A DNA stretch of 64,000 nt from Flectonema sp. DT1601 (taxonomy: Eukaryota > Euglenozoa > Diplonemea > Diplonemida > Diplonemidae). The notes below the pieces were generated by a model that saw nothing but the letters and a program-made list of their open reading frames with translations, was not told the DNA's origin and did no database searches. Shown one piece after another: positions 23,755 through 37,809 of this stretch (positions are counted from its first letter, which is position 1; each line of letters starts with the position of its first letter). Both the position numbers and the translations under genes were made by a program. The DNA is taken from positions 186,001-250,000 of the forward strand of contig OZ025818.1 of assembly GCA_964019425.1 (NCBI GenBank), written 5' to 3'.

Positions 23755-25546
23755 CTGCATTCTTTCTGTCTTTCAAAGACCAACTAACAAAGGTAATCAA
23801 ATAAAATCCTCCTCTTCATTTTCTCATATCTGCCATCTCTTACCAGGATATCAGAAAATAAAAGTTTTTAAGACCGCGTGGGCAGTAAAAAACTAAATGA
23901 AGTCTGATATTCGAAAAAACAAAAACAAAATTAAAAAAAGGAAAAATATATATTACGAAAAACACTCGGTTAGATTTGTGCCTGCTGCTCTCAGAAACAA
24001 TTACAGGCATCCACAAAAAAAGCACTTACGCACTACAAAGGGACATCAGCACAGCACAAGTCTTTATATATGCATTGAGAACCAAACTATTGATCAGAAA
24101 GATGGGGAAAAAAAATGGGGGGGGGGGGAAAAAGAAAAAATTAATATAATAATAATGGTTTCTGATCTCTTTCAGGTTTGGAATAAGGACAAGCGTAGAA
24201 GTTATTTAATACAGGAAAAAGCAGGAAAAAAATTCTTTTTTGACGCAAAAAAAGTAAGAGAAAGAGAAAGAAGAAAAAAAAACACTTCATAAAACAGATT
24301 GAAAAAAAAAAAAAAAAAAAGTAAACCCTGCAGAACTTGAAAAACGCAGTAGACGAAATCAACGGTAGCTACTTGATAGCTTATTGTAATTGCTTTTCGT
24401 AGGCAAGCTTGTTTAACGTACAAAGGAAATGAGGGATAAAGAAAATGAAAGAGAACGCTTGAGTGCAATATTGAAGAGAGCTCTTCCCAGCTAGTATTCG
24501 GTTCTTCAAGTCTGTATTGCCTTTTATAAGTTTGTTTTTTTTGTTTTAAAAAAAAACTTTTTTCAAAAAGATTAGACTGCGGCGGCTCTTTTTAACCTTA
24601 CGACGGTAGTTTATAAGATGAAAGTTTGGGTGACGTTAATTTTTTTTCTTTCTTCCTTTTTTTTTTTTTTTTTTTTTCGTATGCATTCTGCTGATTTGAT
24701 AAGCGCCGACACAAAAGCGCTCAATACAACACAGAAGAAAAAAGAAAAAAAAAGCAAAGGGACGCCCACACAGAGATGAGACTGTATTTCAAATATACTT
24801 CCCTTCCCTTTTCTTTTTTTTTCTTTTTTTTTCTTTGAAAGTTCTTTCAGTATACAGGGAAAGACGAGTAAGTTTAGTTTAGTAAAATTGGTGCAAACAA
24901 TGCAGGATGCCAATCTTGCTTTATTTATTTATTTCAATTTTTTTTTTTTTTTTTTTTCTTTATTATCTCGTTGTTCTATATCTGTTTGTTTGTCCAGACA
25001 GAGACTCACCACACCATAAAGACGGCGTGTTTATAGTTTCTGTTTATATGTATATGAACAAATAATTAGATCAAAAAAGAGTAAGAATAACAGAATAAAA
25101 TATTTCCTTTTTTTTTTTTTTTTTTTTTTTATTTGCTGTATAAAATTCCGTTTGGATATAAAATGCGATTAACGCAAACCTTTCTTTTCTTTTTTTTTTT
25201 CTTTTTTTTTTTTAATCGCTTGCAAGATTGAAAAAGTCACCTAATCACATGGTAGTCAAAACAAGATGTTACACATGTTGAATACCAACAAAAAGCCTTG
25301 AAAAAATTAAAAGCTGAATCATTTTTTTTTGTTTTTTTTGAAAAACACCGTACTAGAGAAGAAAAGACGAATGATAAGAACGAAAGAAGGGGATCGGAAA
25401 TAAGAGGTTGATAACAGGAGCGCTCAGCACTCCTCAGCATTCTCTCTCATAGGGAATTTCTGTTCTGCATATATAAAGCAACCCGAGGCAAAAAAAGAAA
25501 AACGACAGACGTACTCGAAACAAACAAACCGTAAGAAAGCAACAAC

Positions 25547-25578
<32 letters not shown>

Positions 25579-25939
25579 GGGAAATCAGAGAAACACTTTT
25601 AAATAACCACCAGTCACCGAAATATAAACACCACAGATGCAATATAATAAAATATCATGTTTTTTTCAAAAAAATAAAAAAAATAAAAAATAAATAAATA
25701 GCTTTTTTTTCTCGATACAAAGAAAGGATGTCGGTAAAATAGATAAATAGAACACGACAAACTACACAAGACAGCAGACATAGAGCAACGAATAAGTCAT
25801 GTACCTCTCTTCTTACAGCCACGGCTAACCGCGGCTTAAGAAGAACGCTGAAGAGTTGGATGAAGTGCTGTTTCGCTGAATTTTGACTTCAGTGGTACGG
25901 TGACTGAGGTTTCATTGCAATCATTAGTTGTTAATTGGT

Positions 25940-25971
<32 letters not shown>

Positions 25972-26045
25972 GATCATACAAAAAACTGAAACATGCCAGA
26001 TATGGTAGCACAGACAACTCCGTCCTCACCAATATGCAAACCCGG

Positions 26046-26076
<31 letters not shown>

Positions 26077-27264
26077 GAAAATTCTTTAATTTTTGTTTGT
26101 GCGCAATCTGAACAAAATCCTAATACAGGAATACGTCAGTTGTGCTGCCCACAATTCTCTTTCTGCCAAAACAACGAATTTGTAGGTACAAAAAATAATA
26201 ATAATAATAATAATAAAAAAAAGAAAAAGGACACAACCAACACAGAAAGTTTTGAATCAGTGAACATTTTTCTCACATTATTATTATAATTAATTTCATA
26301 GCATACAATCAAACACGGAGAACGTATACCTTTTCAATATCTAAATAAAAATAACCTTTAAGAAGTATTAATGAGGAATGTTCCTAATATTCCTATTTAC
26401 CTCAGTGTATTGTATTTGTGTTGTTTATTTCATAGGTACGGTTCGCGTTCAAATCACCATCCCGTCAATAAGGCAAAAACAAAAAACCGCACTCAAGAAG
26501 AAAAAAAAAAAAAAGGAAAGGAAAGCAAGAATTCGTAGTAAATTACGTTTCCAACGTGTAGATCGAAATATTAAGAAATCAAAGGATGTCTTAGTCTCAC
26601 TGACAAGCAAAAGTCAGGATTCATCAACCTACTAGAAACAAACAACAAACCGCCTGTTGGAAAGTACTAAACTAATAAAAGAATGGCGCGACAAAAGTTT
26701 CCCGAGTTGTAGCCCACCTTATAATTAGCAAACAGTGAGTAATGGCACATGTTTCCATAAACTCAACTGAATGATTCTCGCCTGCCTTAGTTTAGAGGCA
26801 GGGAATTATTTTGGATAGAAAATTTACATTGTAGAACTCGACAGTGTAGAAAGATGATCGTAGGCCATTAGCAATTTTTGACCTAGAAAAGATATGCGCT
26901 ATTTTAAAAATAAAAGTAACATTGTAATTCCTTGCCGTTTTTTTTTTTTTTTTTTTTTTTTTTTTTCCTCTGCCTACTGCCTTAATAGGGAATGGGAATG
27001 GGAGAAGGGGAAAAAAAAAAATTCAATTCTCACTAGACTAACGACCATCCACTTGTATGAGCTGATAATTCCTAAGAAAGACAACTGAGGATGCTAATAG
27101 TTAGTCGTTGTCGTACGGAAAGAGAGATTCAGCGTGAAGACAGAGAGGCTCATCATGTGTAAAGTAGCGTAAGTACCACAACTCCGAAAACAGGTACGGG
27201 GGAGAGGGGTGGTGAATTATCACTTCGAAGTACATCCCAATGAAGATTCAAATTATGCAATAAT

Positions 27265-27296
<32 letters not shown>

Positions 27297-29542
27297 CTTG
27301 TTGTGAAATATTAAAATTAATAACATGTTTTTTTTTTTTTTTTTTCTTTTCCACTTCTCCTCCTAGTTACATTGTCCAGCAACCGAGGGACTAAATCAAA
27401 GTGCGGGGGGAGAGTACTAAAATAAGAAATATAACCAACAACAAAAACTTTCTTATTCCCGTGCAAGAAAACAGGAACGATTACTTTTGTCGGTTTTTTT
27501 TTTTTTTTTTTTTTTTCTCGACTATCACTATTATTGGGAGTTTTTTTTTTTTTGCCTTCGTGGTAGCTCCTTGACAAAGTTCATTCAAACAAACAGAATG
27601 CATCCCAAACACACGCTTCTCGTCAAGTAGAGTCGAGTTATTTCTCGCCGCCTTGTGGTAGCTGCATGACCAACAGAAGCTCATAAAAAACCAAAAGAAA
27701 AAAAAAAAAGAAATGAGAATATAGCGGTAAAAAACTCCGTACGCAAATGTTGTCATTTATAACAACCAGTTTGATTTAAAGAAAGTGAAGAAGGGACAAA
27801 ATTGGCGAAAAGATATAAAAAAATTCAGTTTTCGTAGAAGCATAAAGCTTTTTTTTACACACAAAGCAAGGATTGCCTCATTCTTGCATTAATTATAGCG
27901 TGCAAGAAGACGAATACGGGGGATCAAAAAACGTTTTTTTAGAGAAGAGGGAAACAACATCCATCCAAGTTAACTTGATCCGCACGTGGGGGTGATGCTT
28001 TTTCAACGAGTCAGGACTTTTTTTTCTTCTTCATTTTTCTTCTTTAACAAAAGTATAATCACAGTTTTTTTTTTTTTTTTTTGACTCGCACAGGATTTAA
28101 GACGATACATATAAGGGAGATAACATTATAGCGGGCATTGTAGTATTGGAGTACTGTAGTGTGTCATATTTTTTTTAGTTTCGCTTGGGGTTCTATTACG
28201 AATGAAGTAGGCAGGGGGAGAGGATGACTTGAAATTATTCAAGTGACCTCAGCAGGTTGTTTATCACCAGTACTTTCCCCCCTTTCTTTCTTCTTTTTTT
28301 TTTTTTTTTTCCACGTTGTCGGAACCAGAAAGGGATAAAAACGCAAATTAGAAAATCCGAAACCCTTTTGTTGCAGCGTGCACTACACGTTCAGGGCACG
28401 AAAATCGCAAATAGAAAGTAACAAAAAACTAGCAAACATCACAACAAGCAAAAAAAAAAACGCAGGATAGAAATTAAAAAAATAAAATAAAAATAATGTC
28501 AAGCAACATTTTCTCTTTTCGACCATTTTTTTTTTTTTCTTATTGTTCTCTGACCTCAAAACGTCACATCTGCACTTTAAAAAAAAAAAAAAAAACGAAC
28601 CGATGACCCTCGGAACGTTCTAAAAATACCTACCAATCCAAACGACGGAGGAGGATAATTTGTAACCCGACAAGATATCGTGGCAATTTCAAGAAAGGGA
28701 AAAGAAAGGAAGGGGGGGGAAATTATATATTCCCCCACAAGCATTGATTTGGGGGTATCTTTTTCACTGTTGTAAACAAGAGGACCGACCCACACTAAAT
28801 ATTAAAGAGTTCTCCAGAAGGTAAATATGTTTCTTTCTTGGGACTCTAGTCTATTACTACTCTGAGGCTACTATTTCAAAAAAGGGCTGACCAAGCAGTT
28901 GAAGGAACCGAGAAGGATGCATGCCGCCAACCATTCTTTCTTTGGTGCTGTTCTCTCCTTTTTATCTATTTTTTTTTCTTTTTGTTCGATGGGGAAAAAG
29001 AAAAAGGGGGGGGGAAAAAAAAAGAAAAAAAAACTACCCAAATGGTCTTTTGGATTCAGATTGGCACAGAGGGTGACTCCTGAAGCCAGACTCATGTAGC
29101 ATCCCTTGTAAAGTCAAAAATAAAACACACAAAGACTCAACTAAGCGGGATATGATAGGCTTGTTGGACAGAGTTTAATAAACCAAAGCTCGTTAAATAG
29201 GCTGACGAACATAATAATCTCAATTAATGTCTTGTTTTTTTTTTTTTTTTTTTTTCCTTATTTTTTTTTTATCAGTTAACGAAATTATTCATCTACATGA
29301 TCACTCCACTGAGTGCCTAAGGGGTCCTCACTATTTTTTTCTGTTGTTGAGTTTTTTTTCTGCCTTCAATGAAGAATGTGAATGGACGTGACTTCCTTTA
29401 TTCGCAAGACAAATTAAATGCAGATTATAAAAAAAAAAAAAAAAAAAAAGAATTCGCGCGAGAGAAAGGTTGGTCGCAGACTGATTTAGTCATCGGCAAA
29501 AGCATGCGTTTATACATTTTCCAAAAAATACTTTTTTACGGA
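23517..29542. other. 6-kb gene-free stretch, homopolymer-rich
   Basis: No gene I can support. It contains one copy of the dispersed repeat (26099-26194), many 15-33-base A/T runs and a hairpin at 26781-26802 (CCTGCCT, 8-nt loop, AGGCAGG). The plus-strand frame at 26378-26635 (85 codons, Lys-rich) is the least repetitive of the ORFs but shows no motif, so I do not call it. Confidence 0.65.
26099..26194 (-). repeat. Dispersed repeat copy C
   Basis: Best-preserved copy. It shares TTTTTGTTTG, GCGCAATC, GAACAAAATCCTAATA and the terminal TTTGTAGGTACAAA with copies A and B. Minus-strand translation gives KENCGQHN, a stop, then RIPVLGFCSDCAQTK. It is therefore not intact in that frame unless the region is spliced. 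Confidence 0.55.
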
Positions 29543-31174
29543 CTAGAAAACAGGAGACGTTGGTTGCTGAGATTGAACCACAACTTCTTCTTCTTCATCG
29601 CTGTCTGAATAGCAATCGAGAAGAGCACGGATAGCTTCTGGACCTTCTTTACCTCCAGCAACAGCTGATAGCTTAGCAGTAGTTGTTATGTATGTTGGTG
29701 ACGGTGGTGTTATTGGAACCGACGCCTCTGAGTCTGTTGCTGATGCAACATCCCAACCAGTTGTTGGAGCAACAACCGTGTGGTATGCCGTTGGCAACGA
29801 CAGGTTAGAACAGTCTGCGATATTTGGCTGCAACACAGGACATGATGCAGTAGATAAGTGAGGAACAAAGCATCCAATACTTTGCATCGAACTGTCTGCT
29901 GATGGAGCACCAAATCTCGGAGTTGGAACTAAACCCACTTCCGTTAAGTACAAAGCTAACTGTGCGAGTTGTGAAGCATCTCCGCTATCTGGATCACCTG
30001 GTTGTGGTCCAGTTACATGACTGTCCCACTTAGCAATGTCATCAGGACCCCAAGAAACTCTTTTAAGAGTTTGATTATTCTTCTGAAGTGCTTCTTTAGA
30101 GACTGATGCTTCCGGACTCCATGAAACTCTCTTTGCTTTTCTAGCAGCTAAAGCTTGCTGAGATGCCAATGCGCTTGGTGTCGCAATCTCTGGTTTTGGT
30201 GCTGCTGCAGCAGGGCTTGCTGCAGGTTGGCTTGTTCTTGGAGAATTCGCATCCTCGGATATTTCTTCACCTCTATTCTTTGCAGCCTCTTCGATGAACG
30301 GCTTACGAAGCTCAGGATTCATTCCTTCCCACTTTGCGGTAGCTGCAGTCATTCTCTGTAATAAAGTCTCCTTCATCAGTCTGTTTCTTGTTGACAAGTC
30401 GTGGAACTTTTCGGCAGCAGTCATTTCCTTCCATTTTGATGGAGTAACGTCATCTCGCTTAACTTTAACACCCTCAAGCTCTTTTGCGATGAAAAGAGAA
30501 TAGGCAGATGTAAAGCTGTCACGATTATTCTTCTTAGCACCAGCCTTCCTAGGTGATGATATTGGAGACAGCGATCCTGAAGAACGCTTCCCGGAACCCT
30601 GCAAGCGATTGCATTGCGAAGCGTGACCAACAGCCTGATTTGCTGGAATCTGAACATTGCATCCGGCGCAAGTGATGATCGCAACATTCTGTAATATTAT
30701 TATGTGTGAGGAGTACTTAAAGAGGTATTTAATAAATAAAATAATTAAACAAACCTTATCACTACTATAACTACATCTCCACGATTGGCTGGTGCCTCCC
30801 CAACTAGATGGTCTGTTTTTACGACGTTGTTGATTTTGCTGATTTTGGTAATTAAGTTGAGTCGGGGTCGGATTTGTGTAATTTGGACCACCGGCCGGAG
30901 GTGATGAGGAGCGGTTGCGGCGATCACGAGTATTGTTGTGAATGTTGCCAGTAGGAGGACTTTGATGTCTTCTATTGTTGTTATTGTTGTTATTGTTGTT
31001 GCTGTTGTTGTTGTTGCTGTTGTTGTTGTTGTTAGTATAATCGTTGTTATGGCCTCTATATCCTCCACCGTGACCATGGTTATTATGATTTTTTCCCTGT
31101 TGTCCATGCTGGTTGTAATGTCTATTGCTACCCTGTTGTTGTTGTTGTTGTTGCTGCGGTTGTTGTTGCGGTTG

Positions 31175-31213
<39 letters not shown>

Positions 31214-31423
31214 ATGATAAGGTGGTCGCCTTTGCTGTCCTCCTTTACTGCCTTCTAATTGAAACAGCCTAACATCTTTAGGCTTTCTCTGCCCCATCAC
31301 ATTTCCCTGAACGTTAGGAGTCCCAGGCAGTGTTGGAGGTATGCTTTCGTTATCTAAACTTATAATGTCACTGAGACTCATTCCCAGTTCAATCTCTAAC
31401 TCTTCTTCTTTAGTGTTTTGCAT
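29543..31423 (-). CDS. PolyQ/N protein with UAP56-binding-like motif, C2HC finger and HMG-like region
   Basis: join(29543..30688, 30755..31423) on the minus strand, 604 residues. Near the N-terminus, residues 13-26 (LGMSLSDIISLDNE) closely resemble the UAP56-binding motif of mRNA export adaptors such as ALYREF (MSLDDIIKL). Next come polyGln and Asn-rich tracts with scattered RR/GG. The intron follows SDK. Then comes C230-x2-C233-x11-H245-x3-C249, a C2HC finger. Residues about 280-370 (SAYSLFIAKELEG, WKEMTAAEK, PELRKPFIEEAAK) look like a divergent HMG box. The rest is low-complexity with two near-identical KRVSW repeats. The 66-bp intron (GTTTGT to ATTACAG) keeps the frame open. The acceptor AAAACACAG lies 18 nt before the ATG. 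A nuclear mRNA-export or RNP-assembly role is plausible but inferred. Confidence 0.82.
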
Positions 31424-33242
31424 TTTTTTATTAGTTTCTTCCTGTGTTTTTAAAGTAATTCATTACAATACTTAACATGTGTCAGATAACTCACTTCACA
31501 ACATCTCATATATTGCAACCTATATTTATAACTGTTTATTTTAACAAAGCCAATCGTGGTGTCTACAGCAGCAGCAAAAAAGAAACGATCGGGGTGGGAG
31601 AGACAAGTGGTTCGCGGTTGTAAAAAGAAAATATATATATATATGTATATAAGACAATATATTGAGCTGATTAGCTTGAAAAAAAGGAAAATTAAAAAGT
31701 ATGAAATGAGACAAAGAGATGCTTGTGAATAAAAAAGTTTTGCAGGAATGAACATTAACCTCTTGAAAGAGAATTTTCGTGCAATAATTATCATTGGTGT
31801 TAATTACGAGCATCACGCTTTGATAATAGATAAATCACAAGTACAAAAGTGAAGAATTCTTTTAAATAGCCTACATGACACATAGCCAGCTACTACAAAT
31901 TGTGAACCCAATAAAAGGCTTTCGAATTCACTGAACAACAACCGTTGTCACGAAACTGACAGTGAAGCATGGATTCATTTTTTTTTTTTTTTTTTTTTTT
32001 TTTGTAACAAATAAAATTCCCAATGTCATTATAATTCGGACATTAAGAAATTAAAAATTCTTCTTCTTCTTTTTTTTTTTTTTTTTTTTTTTTTCAACCA
32101 TGCGCAAAGCAACCACCTTTCTCTACCTCGTCGGATGAACACAAAAAAGAGTTCGACTTTTTAATTTTTATTTATTATCATATTACAATCATCATCAATT
32201 GATAAGGTGTTGGCTTAAACAGTTTTCTTCGTGTAAAGAGTTGGTGACAGTCTTCCTCTTCCAATACGAGTGGAGACATAAAACATAAAGAGGAGCAAAA
32301 GAAAAAGAAGAAGAAAAAAAAACGGGGGTAATAAAATAAAAATAATTGTGTAGGGAGAGAGGTGTAGGCGTGTTTGGTTGTTTCAGAGTTCAGTGCAAAG
32401 AGAAGCAAAGCAACCAATACACGTTATCATGTGAAAGCAACCGGTTTAGCCTTTAAATTCTCATCACCTGAAGGCATGGCAAGACATTTTTTAATATTTT
32501 TTGCATTTTTTTTCGTTCTGTAGTCCACACCTGATTTTTTTTTTTTTTTTTTTTGAAGACGTGTGTAACCCTTTGTTGCTAATAGTTTGAAAAGAACAAT
32601 ATAAAAATAAAATAAAAAAAGGAGAAAAATGAATTGAGAGTTTTAAATGGAGACCTGCAAGGTGACCAATACAACGCCCAGGTTAGCCTGTTATATAACA
32701 GTAACTCTTGCGGTATTACAACGAGTAAACAGCGAATTCATATCACACGTTCGAACAGCACTGGTCTGAAGACTACTCATCGTGCATGGTTTCATTACAC
32801 CCGGCCTTGTGCTAGTGCATTAGAACCATCGAGGACAAATCTCTTTACGGATTCGTTTCAGTTTTTTTTTTTTTTTTCTTTTTTGTTCATTCGTTTCATT
32901 TTTCATTTTATTTATTTGACAAAATTGTCTCAAAATTATTGTTTTTTTTATGAACAACAAGAAATGGAAAGAAACGGGAAAAAAAAAAAAAAATAATAAT
33001 AATAGTAACGGTTTTAGGTAGGAAAAAAAAACAAAAAATAACCATTTGTAACGGGGAAGGGAACATTTAGAGTAAGTAAAAGAATAAAAAAAAAAAAAAA
33101 ACGGCAAGCAAAAGTCGTTCGATTTATTTTTAATTTTCTTTCTATTGTATTGCAGACAGGGACTATCCCTTCAGTTCAACGTCAAAACATATAGGGGGTA
33201 AAAGATTGCATAACTGAGGTCCGTCTGCATTAACAAAACAAA
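31424..33242. other. Intergenic, homopolymer-rich
   Basis: No gene seen. Contains T runs at about 31979-32003 and 32071-32094 and an AT repeat near 31630-31650. The 5' leader of the gene ending at 29543 lies at the left side. Confidence 0.6.
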
Positions 33243-35090
33243 TTATATTGCGATCCACGGTCTCTCATCTCTGAAACTGTCAAAGTGATTTTTTAAAAGA
33301 GCGATTTCTCTCTTTGACCTAACCTTTTTCAAAAGATAAGTTTCAAATATCTTATTACGCAAAGCAATCGAATCATACGCAACTGCAGTACAAACAGAAG
33401 CTATCTTGCCAAGCTGAATAGGTGTAAGAGTCATGAGAGGCTGCTCAAGAATTTTTAGATACGGATGGCATAGCCTACGATAATAAGCAGCCGCCAGCAC
33501 CAACGAGCTCACTTCAGAGGCATTAAAAACTCCTGGCTTTGCAGCCATTGCTTCTGATAATAAAAACAGATAGTGATCGAGGTCTTGTAAACGCAATGTG
33601 CTAGCAGTGTATAAAATAGTAATCAGTTCGTATCGGTATTCAAGTGGAACTCCATTCTTTGCTATATTCATATCAATTGCATCGAAAACGAATTCGACGT
33701 AAACGTCAGCTTCATACTTAAGCTGTCTCGCCATTGCTACAAATAAATAAGTCAAAGCAGTGAAATCAGCATCACATATATCTTCTACTTTACATCCACA
33801 GCTGTGGATAAGTAAATTAGTCTCTTCCATGTTTCTATTTTTTACAAGAGACCACGCAACAAGTATAATGTTATTTGCGTCAACTTCCCGAAATCTTGCT
33901 AACGGATTTGGAACATTAGGGACGCAGTAAGATCCACCCCATCCTTTTTTCTGATAGGCTCTTAATACTCTTATAACTGACTCTTTACTCCAAGTGTTGT
34001 CCATTTCGTATACATGTCTTGGAAAGTATTTCATAATGTAGTATACCAAGATTTCAGTTTGTTCATCAGTCACCCCTTCACTGTCACAATATCTGAGTCG
34101 ATTTACTATCGCTAACAGAATGTATTCATTGCAACATGAATGTTGAACTAGCAGACAGAATCGTTCATAAGATATAGATTTCAACTCCGCAGGTGTTATT
34201 AAATTCTGAACGTATTCTGCAGCCGGAGGACATGAAACATACGAGACGAGATGTGTTGGATGACAGAACTCTCTCAACGTATCAAACAACACACTTGAAA
34301 AGTATTTCATTTTCATAAATGCCGTCGCCAGTAACGTTGCCTGATTGAGATTGCTGAACTTCTTTCGTGAAGCAGACCACATCATGGCGGGTGGAGGCGT
34401 ATAATTAGACGTGTGAAACAACATCACACACTGATAACATTGTTCAGTGTTTCTCGTATCTATCTCTCTTGCAGCAGCTTGAAAAACTGGTTTTAGAAAA
34501 CCAGATTTCCATTTTCCATCGAAATCTGTATATTGCCTCAGTAATGACATCCATGTCGCGGATGGACCAGTTTTAATGGGAACAACGGTAGCAGCTGCGA
34601 GTAATAGAGGACGGGGGTTATGACCAAATCCTAAATAAGCTTCCATTAAAGTCGATATTTCTTGTAGTGTAAAACGATTGGTATCGCATGCTATTGGATG
34701 TGCTCTGGCTAAGAAGTTTCTTGGAGCAACACTGTATGTGATATATGCCTTTAGGATAATTGGAATTGCGCAATCTCTAAGTTTATGAAATTGACTCATA
34801 AATGACTCTTCCATATAGTTAAGTTGAGACTCACTTAATCGAGTTGAATATTTTGCTCGCATTTCGATAACGTCCACAGCGTCTTGAATATCCATTCCCT
34901 CTACAAAGACACATTTCTGTAAACACTCATTGAGTCCTTCCGAATTCGCACTCACATTTAGCTGTTTTACTGCCCTGGCAATTACTCCTGAATAATTTTC
35001 TAAATTACCAACACCTTCATAGAGTAATATCGACTTTTTTATTTGTCTGGTGGTTGTGCACCTTGCCACAGTCGATGCAAAGTTTTGTAG

Positions 35091-35093
<3 letters not shown>
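33243..35093 (-). CDS. Probable mitochondrial helical-repeat (FASTK/RAP-like) protein
   Basis: 616 residues, intronless. The N-terminus (MLQNFASTVARCTTTRQIKK) is basic, hydroxylated and free of acidic residues, as expected for a mitochondrial presequence. The remainder is almost all alpha-helical, with repeated 30-40-residue units containing patterns such as LSSLVLAAA, LATAFMKM and NNIILVAWSLVKN. These resemble the octotricopeptide/FASTK-type repeat proteins that bind organelle RNA. I do not see a clear C-terminal RAP signature; it ends KNHFDSFRDERPWIAI. A mitochondrial RNA-metabolism role is inferred from this architecture. The start codon directly follows a 30-nt A run, listed separately. 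Confidence 0.75.

Positions 35094-35123
<30 letters not shown>
35094..35123 (-). promoter_or_regulatory. 30-nt poly(A) leader touching the start codon
   Basis: On the sense (minus) strand thirty consecutive A residues end exactly at the ATG of the 616-residue protein. Similar runs precede three other genes (17, 18 and 22 nt). If transcribed, the mRNA would have an A-rich leader able to bind poly(A)-binding protein; that role is inferred. Confidence 0.6.
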
Positions 35124-35885
35124 CCTCTTTCAAACTTCTCAGGTGTTTTCAAATCATCATTACTGACACATCGTTGTAAATATTTTGTCTAGTTTTTTTT
35201 TAATAATAATACTCAAAATAATTTAAAAAAAAAAAAAAACATTTAAAAGTTGTTATTATAATTTCTTTTCCACAATCATGTAGGTATTGTTTTCCTGCTT
35301 GTAGTAGTATATGTTAAGTGACTTTACATGTGGACGTCATACCAACATCAAACATCCTCGCTGCGCCCAATCATCGCTTCCTTGTTTTTGGTGTTAAACT
35401 ACAGGCAGTGGGCGATCTGTATTTCTCCTCTCTTTTCCTTTTCCTTTTTATTATTTTAATTTTTTTTTTTTTTTTTTTTTAAATATATCCCTCTTCCTTT
35501 TCCTTTTTCTTAAAAAAAGATTTTCCCCCCCCCTCCTTCAAAAAAGTATGCCTTGTTTTTTTTTGTTTTTTTTTTCCCTTCCTTCTTTATGATGTCAGAT
35601 TTTGATGTTGTCTAGAGCAAATGGAAGGCCGAGGCACAGATGCCATTCACTGTAATGCTCACAGTCACATCTGTAAGGAAGAAACAGCAGCAAGTTTGCA
35701 ACATTAAATTTAATATCCATTAAAGACTAAGTTTAAAAACTTAAACGGGAGCACTATTTATTTCCCCCCCCCCCATTTGTATTCATCTTTCTGCAGTGAT
35801 TGAAAACGCGAAAACGATGAGAGAGATTTCGCTGTACTTGAAGCTGCTCAAGTTTCTTATTTTATTTTATTACTTTTTTTTAAAT

Positions 35886-35917
<32 letters not shown>

Positions 35918-37767
35918 CAGTCAAAAAAATTTGCCTTCTCAACATAAGACACTGTTCTTCGCAAGGAATACAGTCAGCAACTGGGTTCATTTTAGCATCT
36001 GAGGCTGATCACCACGATGCTATACGAAGTGCCTCTTGAACAAGCAATGAAGAGCTACAACAAGAAAATACAAACTTAACAACGGACGTGGAGCAATAAA
36101 TCGATTTGAGATGATATTTTCTTTCAATTCAATAACTAGAAAGGTCCGTACATATGCACTCCAATAATCGATTGTCCGAAGGAAAAAAAAACACAAAAAA
36201 AAAGAAGAAAAAAAATTTTATATTTTTGAATAAACACAGCGATACCTATTGAGGGAGGATAAAAAAAAAAAAAAAAAAAAGGAAAAAAAAATAATATGAA
36301 GAAAAGTAGTTAAAACTCATGTTGAAACCTTAAGTGACACAAGTCACATCAGCAACAACCTACATTGGGTAATAAGTAGTTCGAAGCGAGGAACGAGTCC
36401 TTGGCCACGTGCGTAGCAACTAGGGAGGTAATGGGGCAGATGTTGAATGTGGAACCTGACCTCAGGAAGGAAAAGAAAATAATGGGAAGGGGGGGGGAAA
36501 AGAAAAAAAGCGAAGAAAATAGATAAAATAAAAAGACTGTCGGCCACTGACGAGCCAACCAATTCGGGTGAGTGACCACCCTGTAGAAGAAAGCAACAAG
36601 ATAATAAAAAGAGAAGAAAAAAAAAAAAAAGAGAAAATAGAATAAATAATATAGGTAGTGTTTTATAAAAGAAATGATGGGAAATAGGGGAACGGGTTAA
36701 ATAAAAAAGAAAATATTTTTTTAGCTTCACATCGAACACAACCAACAGCGAGGGAGAGAAGTAAAGGAAAGAGAAAAAAAAAAGAAACCATTGCGAACGA
36801 TGACCACACAAATATCTCCCAACAGTTGCTACCTGAACACAACGAACTTATGAAGTTCGCAGTCATAAAAAACACATGTACTTGGCTTAAGGATAATTTT
36901 AGTACACAATAGACTGGAGGCAAGTCAACGTTTCCAGCATAACGCTTTGTTAGGGCGAGCCAGTAATAATTTATTTTTTTCTGAGAATCGTGTCAGCACA
37001 ATTTTTTTTTTTTTTTTTTTTTTTTGGCTCACTTCTTGAAGGCTGCTAAGACGAAAAACAAGCTACTCAGAATATCGAGAAATCACTTATTTCAGGTTAT
37101 GAATTTTAAAAAAGACAATTGAAAATAAAAAATTAAAAAGTAATACGAAAACGGGAGAAACAGTCACTTGTTCTTCTTGACAAGATTTCAGATTATCACA
37201 GTATTCCATTTTTTTTTATGCTTGCGGTTCCCCTTTTCACAAGCAAAAGGAGGGTGATTAGGAGTGATAAATGTGTGTGAGAGTTAGTTGAAAAAAATAA
37301 AGTTTTTTTTTTTTTCCTTCTTTTTTTTTTGTTACCAGAATAGGCAGCCTACTGCGCCTGAATAAAAAAAAAAAAAAAAAAACAACAAAACAACATAATC
37401 TTTCACGAGCACTGATGTCTGCACAGGAATTCTGGTTGGGCAAAGAAAAAGTTTTTCAAAAAGGGAAAATAACAAACAAAAAAAAATCACTCCAATCTCT
37501 CAAGAGAGTGAGGAGTATCTGCCGAGTTGGAATTTTTTTTTTTTTGCGAAGCATATTACAAACAGGTAAAAAGACACCCATTACAGTGTACTAAAATTTC
37601 CCTACTTAAATATTATACGCATTAAAACCAAACCCATGACTAGCAATATTTAAAGGAAAAAAATTAATTTAAAAAAAAAAAAAAAAAAAAAAGGAGGGGG
37701 AAAAAAAAAGGGGGAAGCATAACGACAATTTTATTATATCTTCATCTGGGCTGTTACAGCAGTGTTT

Positions 37768-37809
<42 letters not shown>

